A stretch of 17,915 nt of DNA from CAXGUU01 sp964012875 (lineage in GTDB: Bacteria; Pseudomonadota; Gammaproteobacteria; Ga0077536), in assembly GCA_964012875.1 (NCBI GenBank), contig CAXGUU010000033.1:1-17915 (forward strand), read 5' to 3'. The translations under genes were made by a program, and so were the position numbers. Position 1 is the first letter of the stretch. Each line of letters opens with the position of its first letter. Positions 14,222 through 17,915 of the stretch are shown piece after piece. The notes beneath the pieces were generated by a model, which worked only from the letters and a program-made list of their open reading frames with translations, was not told the origin of the DNA and ran no database searches.

Positions 14222-16879
14222 ATGGTTGACGAAAAACGAGTTTGGCTCTTCCGTGACGGCAACGCGGCGCTCCGCGGACTGCTTGGCGGCAAAGGCGCAA
14301 ACCTAGCGGAAATGACCAACATCGGTCTGCCCGTGCCCCCCGGATTCACCATCACAACAGACGTCTGTAATGAATATTATGCCGACGGCCGCAAACTGCC
14401 GGACGGTCTGATGGATGATGTGCGGACGGCGCTCAGTGACGTGGAGAACGCGATCGGGAAACGTCTCGGTGATCATACTGATCCCCTGTTGGTCTCTGTG
14501 CGATCGGGCGCCAAGCAGAGCATGCCGGGAATGATGGATACGGTTCTCAACCTTGGACTCAATGATGAAACCATCGACGGCTTGATCGCGGCGACCAATG
14601 ATGCACGCTTCGCCTACGATGCGTATCGCCGCTTCATCATGATGTTCAGCAACGTCGTGCTGGACGTGCCTAAAGACGAATTCGAAGCAGTTTTTTCATC
14701 ACTAAAGACACGGTTAGGTGTGGCGCAAGATACTGAGGTGAGCGCGGAGGACCTGAAAGGACTGTGTGAGGACTTTAAAGCCCTGACCCGCAAACGCACG
14801 GGTCGCGAATTCCCGCAGGATGTGATGGCACAACTTGAAGAATCGATTGAGGCAGTCTTCCGTTCATGGAACAACGAACGGGCCATCCTCTACCGCCAGC
14901 TCGAGAACATTCCGGATGAACTCGGTACCGCGGTCAACGTACAGTCGATGGTCTTCGGAAACAAAGGCGATACTTCGGGTACCGGCGTTGCATTCACGCG
15001 TGACCCCGCAACCGGCGAACGCGCTTTGTACGGCGAGTACTTGATGAACGCCCAGGGCGAGGACGTCGTCGCCGGCGTGCGCACGCCAATGGACATCGAG
15101 GAGCTCAAGCAGCAGAACCCCGAAATCTATGCGCAGTTCACCGACATCGCCGAACGTCTGGAGCAACACTATCGCGACGCGCAAGATATCGAATTCACTA
15201 TAGAAAACGGGCGCCTGTTCATGCTCCAGTGTCGCGCGGGCAAGCGGACACGAAGCGCCGCCGTGCGCATCGCGGTCGACATGGTTAACGAGGGATTAAT
15301 CACTCGAGAAGAAGCGATCCGTGAACGAGTTACGCCCACCCAACTGGAGCAGACCATGCACCCGCGGTTTGCCCAGACACCCGAAGATCGGGTGTTTGCG
15401 GAAGGCATGAATGCCGGGCCAGGCGCGGCAGCAGGCCAAATCGTGTTCGAATCGGAAAAAGCGGTCGAAATTCAGGATGGCGACCCGGGCGCGGCGCTCA
15501 TTCTCGTCCGCGACGAAACCAATCCGGATGATCTTGCCGGCATGCTCGCCAGCAAAGGCGTGCTCACCAGTCGCGGCGGGCGGACCTCGCACGCGGCACT
15601 GGTCGCCCGTCAGTTTGGCATTCCGACTGTCTGTGGTTGCGTCGAACTTACAATCGACTGGAATGCACGCACAGTGAGCGCGCGCGGAAAAACGCTTAAT
15701 GAAGGCGACTGGATTTCAATAGACGGCTCTGAGGGCATCGTCTATACCGGTCAGCTGCCAACCGAAGCCGTGACCGAGTCAGATGAAGTGGCTGCACTCA
15801 TGGCGTGGGCGGATGAGTATCGTCAACTGCGGGTCCGTGCAAACGCGGATACGCCTGAGCAGGCTGCCGAGGCGGTTGCACTGGGTGCGGAAGGCATCGG
15901 CTTATGCCGCACTGAGCACATGTTCCTGGGTGATCGAGTGCCGCTCGTGCGCGAGCTGATCCTGGCCGAGCGCGATCAGGATCGAAATGCCGCGCTTGCA
16001 GCACTACAACCGCTCCAGCGCGAAGATTTCGCTGGTATCTTCAGGGCGATGGACGGGCGTCCCGTGACAATCCGCCTGATAGATCCGCCCCTGCACGAAT
16101 TTCTGCCGGCTGAACTTGATCTCGTCGCGGAAATTTCTCGCATTGAGGCTGCTGCGCCGAACGACAAGGAACTGCCGGGTATGCGGCGGATGCTGAGCGC
16201 AGTGCGCTCGATGCACGAAGCAAACCCCATGCTTGGGTTACGCGGTTGTCGCTTGTCGATCGTCATGCCGGGCATTGTCGACATGCAGGTTACTGCAATC
16301 ATGGGCGCCGCTTGCGATGTGGCTAAAGAAGGCATTGATGTGCAGCCGGAAATCATGATTCCGCTCGTGGGGCATGTGAACGAGCTGACTTTGATCAAGG
16401 AGCGGCTCGACCAGACCGCTCAAAAAACCATGAATGTCGAGGGCGCGGGAATCAACTATAGCTTTGGCACCATGATCGAAGTACCACGCGCTGCACTCAC
16501 CGCCGCGGAGATAGCGCAAGAGGCATCATTCTTCAGTTTTGGTACCAATGACCTGACGCAGATGGTGTTCGGCATGAGCCGGGACGACGCTGGCAAATTC
16601 ATGAACGAGTACCTCGATCAGAATATCTTGCCGAAAGATCCCACAGAGTCGATAGACAGGGTCGGGGTCGGGCGGCTGATGCGTCTGTGTATCGACGACG
16701 CGCGGGCTGTAAACCCGGGGCTTAAGATTGGCATTTGCGGCGAACACGGTGGTGATCCCGAATCCATTGAGTTCTGTCATGGGCTCGGGATGGATTACGT
16801 GAGTTGTTCGCCCAAACGTGTTCCGATTGCACGATATGCGGCGGCGCAGGCGGCGTTGCAAGCGGCAGCGAAAAAATGA
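14222..16879 (+). CDS. ppdK: Pyruvate, phosphate dikinase
   Basis: An 885-residue cytoplasmic enzyme that interconverts pyruvate, ATP and phosphate with phosphoenolpyruvate, AMP and pyrophosphate. It works in gluconeogenesis or pyrophosphate-linked glycolysis. The N-terminal ATP-grasp region starts VWLFRDGNAALRGLLGGKGANLAEM and contains SVRSGAKQSMPGMMDTVLNLG. The swivelling domain carries the phosphorylated H457 in SRGGRTSHAALVARQFG, with T455, the usual regulatory threonine, two residues before it. The C-terminal PEP/pyruvate barrel has GLRGCRLSI, FGTNDLTQMVFGMSRDD and catalytic C839 in GICGEHGGDP. Length and residue numbers agree closely with characterised dikinases (about 875-890 residues), and all key residues are present. 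The start at ATG 14222 lacks a strong Shine-Dalgarno site. The gene stands alone. Growth on acids or acetyl-CoA-yielding substrates would need such a PEP-forming step. Confidence 0.97.
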   Translation: MVDEKRVWLFRDGNAALRGLLGGKGANLAEMTNIGLPVPPGFTITTDVCNEYYADGRKLPDGLMDDVRTALSDVENAIGKRLGDHTDPLLVSVRSGAKQSMPGMMDTVLNLGLNDETIDGLIAATNDARFAYDAYRRFIMMFSNVVLDVPKDEFEAVFSSLKTRLGVAQDTEVSAEDLKGLCEDFKALTRKRTGREFPQDVMAQLEESIEAVFRSWNNERAILYRQLENIPDELGTAVNVQSMVFGNKGDTSGTGVAFTRDPATGERALYGEYLMNAQGEDVVAGVRTPMDIEELKQQNPEIYAQFTDIAERLEQHYRDAQDIEFTIENGRLFMLQCRAGKRTRSAAVRIAVDMVNEGLITREEAIRERVTPTQLEQTMHPRFAQTPEDRVFAEGMNAGPGAAAGQIVFESEKAVEIQDGDPGAALILVRDETNPDDLAGMLASKGVLTSRGGRTSHAALVARQFGIPTVCGCVELTIDWNARTVSARGKTLNEGDWISIDGSEGIVYTGQLPTEAVTESDEVAALMAWADEYRQLRVRANADTPEQAAEAVALGAEGIGLCRTEHMFLGDRVPLVRELILAERDQDRNAALAALQPLQREDFAGIFRAMDGRPVTIRLIDPPLHEFLPAELDLVAEISRIEAAAPNDKELPGMRRMLSAVRSMHEANPMLGLRGCRLSIVMPGIVDMQVTAIMGAACDVAKEGIDVQPEIMIPLVGHVNELTLIKERLDQTAQKTMNVEGAGINYSFGTMIEVPRAALTAAEIAQEASFFSFGTNDLTQMVFGMSRDDAGKFMNEYLDQNILPKDPTESIDRVGVGRLMRLCIDDARAVNPGLKIGICGEHGGDPESIEFCHGLGMDYVSCSPKRVPIARYAAAQAALQAAAKK

Positions 16880-16897
16880 TTAATTGTGAGGTAGGAG

Positions 16898-17008
16898 ATG
16901 TCGATTCCCCGTCTTCATCCGGTGTGGATCGATAACCGCATGCAAGGTCAGACTGTAGCCGGCGTTTCGACAAGGCCGGTGGTGACACGACCAGGCAGTC
17001 GAAGTTGA
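16898..17008 (+). CDS. Possible 36-aa small protein after ppdK
   Basis: A short frame begins at ATG 16898, preceded by GAGGTAGGAG, a strong purine-rich ribosome site, 18 bases after the ppdK stop. The product starts MSIPRLHPVWIDNRMQGQ and ends in a basic tail (RPGSRS). No membrane segment or known motif is visible. The RBS is the only positive evidence; it may be a chance frame. A 10-base direct repeat, CCGGCGTTTC, occurs at 16959 (inside) and 17009 (just after). Confidence 0.25.
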   Translation: MSIPRLHPVWIDNRMQGQTVAGVSTRPVVTRPGSRS

Positions 17009-17023
17009 CCGGCGTTTCTCGCT

Positions 17024-17061
17024 AAAAAACTGAGATGACAGGACTCGACACGGGTTGTGTC
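17024..17061 (-). terminator. Possible terminator of tRNA-Ser(CGA)
   Basis: Reading the minus strand after the tRNA, GACAC-AACCC-GTGTC forms a 5-bp hairpin and a T6 run follows 17 bases later. The gap between stem and T-run is longer than usual, so this is weak. Confidence 0.3.
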
Positions 17062-17065
17062 ATAT

Positions 17066-17155
17066 TGGCGGAGAGGGAGGGATTCGAACCCCCGGACCTC
17101 TTACGAGGTCAACTGATTTCGAGTCAGCCCCATTCGACCACTCTGGCACCTCTCC
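17066..17155 (-). tRNA. tRNA-Ser, anticodon CGA
   Basis: A 90-base class II tRNA on the minus strand. GGAGAGG pairs with CCTCTCC, followed by G and an encoded CCA. The anticodon stem-loop CTGACTCGAAATCAG gives anticodon CGA, reading UCG. A variable arm (GACCTCGTAAGAGGTC) forms a clear stem, and the T loop is TTCGAAT. Its 3' end faces that of tRNA-Ser(GGA) across 12.8 kb. Confidence 0.96.
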
Positions 17156-17168
17156 ATTGTCGGAACGG

Positions 17169-17174
17169 ATTATA
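17169..17174 (-). promoter_or_regulatory. -10 box of tRNA-Ser(CGA) promoter
   Basis: A perfect TATAAT on the minus strand, 13 bases before the tRNA 5' end, followed by CCGTTCCG. No good -35 hexamer is visible, just as for the other serine tRNA here. Confidence 0.55.
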
Positions 17175-17397
17175 ACGGCGATGCGGGTTCTGCGCAGGGT
17201 GGTGAATTCGCTTTCTGGGACCAGGTTCATCATTCAGTCAACCGAATGTCGCAGATATTCACGGTCTTTGTGATGTCTAACAACGCGAACCGAATATTTA
17301 TGCCCGTTCGCGAATCGGCGGTTTAACCGATAATGGTCATCGCCCAGCGCTCATACATTCCCATGCCCGACCGGTTGACTCAGACCCCTGACCCGCA

Positions 17398-17915
17398 ATG
17401 TATGCGTTAAATCAGCGCCAGAGACTTCTTCTTTTCGCCGTGATGATTGCCTGTGTATTAACAGCCTGTGGCGAGCGCCCACAACTCGTGAGCACAATTA
17501 AACGGAGTAACGAACTGCGTATCGCAACGTATACCCATGCGAATTCCCGTGACGTTTCCGCACCCGGAACAGCAGGATTTGAATTTAATCTGATTCATCG
17601 CTATGCCCGCTGGCTCGGCGTAACGCCGCGTTTCTATCTTGCAGGTTCCGAACGCGAGCTGCGCCAACTGGTCGATTCGCGCAAAGTTCATATGGCAGCC
17701 GCGCTGTTGCGCGTCGACTCGCGCCCAAACGAAATTTCCGGCTACGGCCCGACTTATGCTGTCAGCCGATACATCGTTGTACATCACCGCGGCAAACCCT
17801 GGCCGCGTACGAAAAAGGAACTTATCGGCTGGCGCGGTGTGACGTTTGGTGAAAAACAGTTACCGAATGTGGTGCGCTCGGGCCTGCCCAAAGCTAAGGG
17901 GTACGAATGGTATAT
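17398..17915 (+). CDS. mltF: MltF-like lytic murein transglycosylase, N-terminal part
   Basis: The frame runs off the window after 172 codons. The N-terminus is a lipoprotein signal: a basic start (NQRQR), the hydrophobic stretch LLLFAVMIACVL and lipobox LTAC with C24 as the lipidated residue. Next comes an SBP_bac_3-type domain, as in MltF: TIKRSNELRIATYTHANS, then GTAGFEFNLIHRYARWLGV and ISGYGPTYAVSRYIVVHHRG. In MltF this domain precedes the soluble transglycosylase domain that cleaves peptidoglycan at the outer membrane; that catalytic half is outside the window. A solute-binding lipoprotein alone is the alternative. No strong RBS precedes ATG 17398, and no clear promoter was found in 17175-17397, which holds nothing else I can recognise. 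Confidence 0.78.
   Translation, partial: MYALNQRQRLLLFAVMIACVLTACGERPQLVSTIKRSNELRIATYTHANSRDVSAPGTAGFEFNLIHRYARWLGVTPRFYLAGSERELRQLVDSRKVHMAAALLRVDSRPNEISGYGPTYAVSRYIVVHHRGKPWPRTKKELIGWRGVTFGEKQLPNVVRSGLPKAKGYEWY

Noticed and set aside
4306..17065. Genomic island bounded by the two tRNA-Ser genes
   Set aside because: There is no integrase, transposase or direct att repeat. The tRNA copies are inverted, and ppdK inside is a housekeeping-type gene.
1..17915. CRISPR arrays, insertion sequences, riboswitches
   Set aside because: I saw no regularly spaced repeats, transposase motifs or recognisable riboswitch cores on either strand.

Overview
The window looks like chromosomal DNA of a gammaproteobacterium, moderately GC-rich (roughly mid-50s percent by eye). 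The evidence is a FleQ-type regulator relic, a DUF2802 relic of the kind found at the end of gammaproteobacterial flagellar/chemotaxis operons, an MltF-type lytic transglycosylase and a paired TIGR04283/TIGR04282 glycosyltransferase module. No species can be named from the sequence. No insertion sequence, phage gene or CRISPR array was seen. At least four genes are visibly broken, so the lineage has been shedding genes, apparently including motility.

Layout. (1) 1-1357: two adjacent sugar-nucleotide/glycosyltransferase genes. (2) 1500-4136: a zone of decay. It holds a frameshifted C-terminus of FleQ, an intact UDP-glucuronate decarboxylase on the minus strand, and the tail of a former flagellar operon: an unrecognised open frame, an intact 52-codon gene and a DUF2802 gene broken by a stop and a frameshift, joined by overlapping stop/start codons. 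(3) 4192-4346: tRNA-Ser(GGA) with its promoter and a 3' hairpin. (4) 4430-13097, all minus strand: a putative catabolic cluster. In transcription order it reads SCP-2-like protein, linalool dehydratase/isomerase-family protein, spinster-type MFS transporter, Baeyer-Villiger-type flavin monooxygenase, bifunctional enoyl-CoA hydratase/3-hydroxyacyl-CoA dehydrogenase, then the decayed C-terminal half of an amidase. (5) 13145-13185: two inverted repeats upstream of the cluster, one overlapping a candidate promoter. (6) 13246-13898: a broken CASTOR/POLLUX-type ion-channel domain. (7) 14222-16879: pyruvate phosphate dikinase. (8) 17066-17174: tRNA-Ser(CGA) and its promoter on the minus strand. (9) 17398 to the end: the start of an MltF-like lipoprotein.

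How the genes may work together. The minus-strand cluster combines an LDI-fold enzyme (the known member hydrates, dehydrates and isomerises the monoterpene alcohols linalool and geraniol), a monooxygenase that could insert oxygen next to a ketone, a beta-oxidation enzyme, a transporter and a possible lipid-binding protein. This suggests uptake and degradation of a hydrophobic terpenoid-like or alicyclic substrate ending in acyl-CoA products. The substrate is not knowable from sequence. The LDI-like protein keeps the spaced cysteine pair of the family but appears to lack the active-site histidine, and it carries an unusual cysteine-rich C-terminal tail. This cluster is the most likely undescribed system here.
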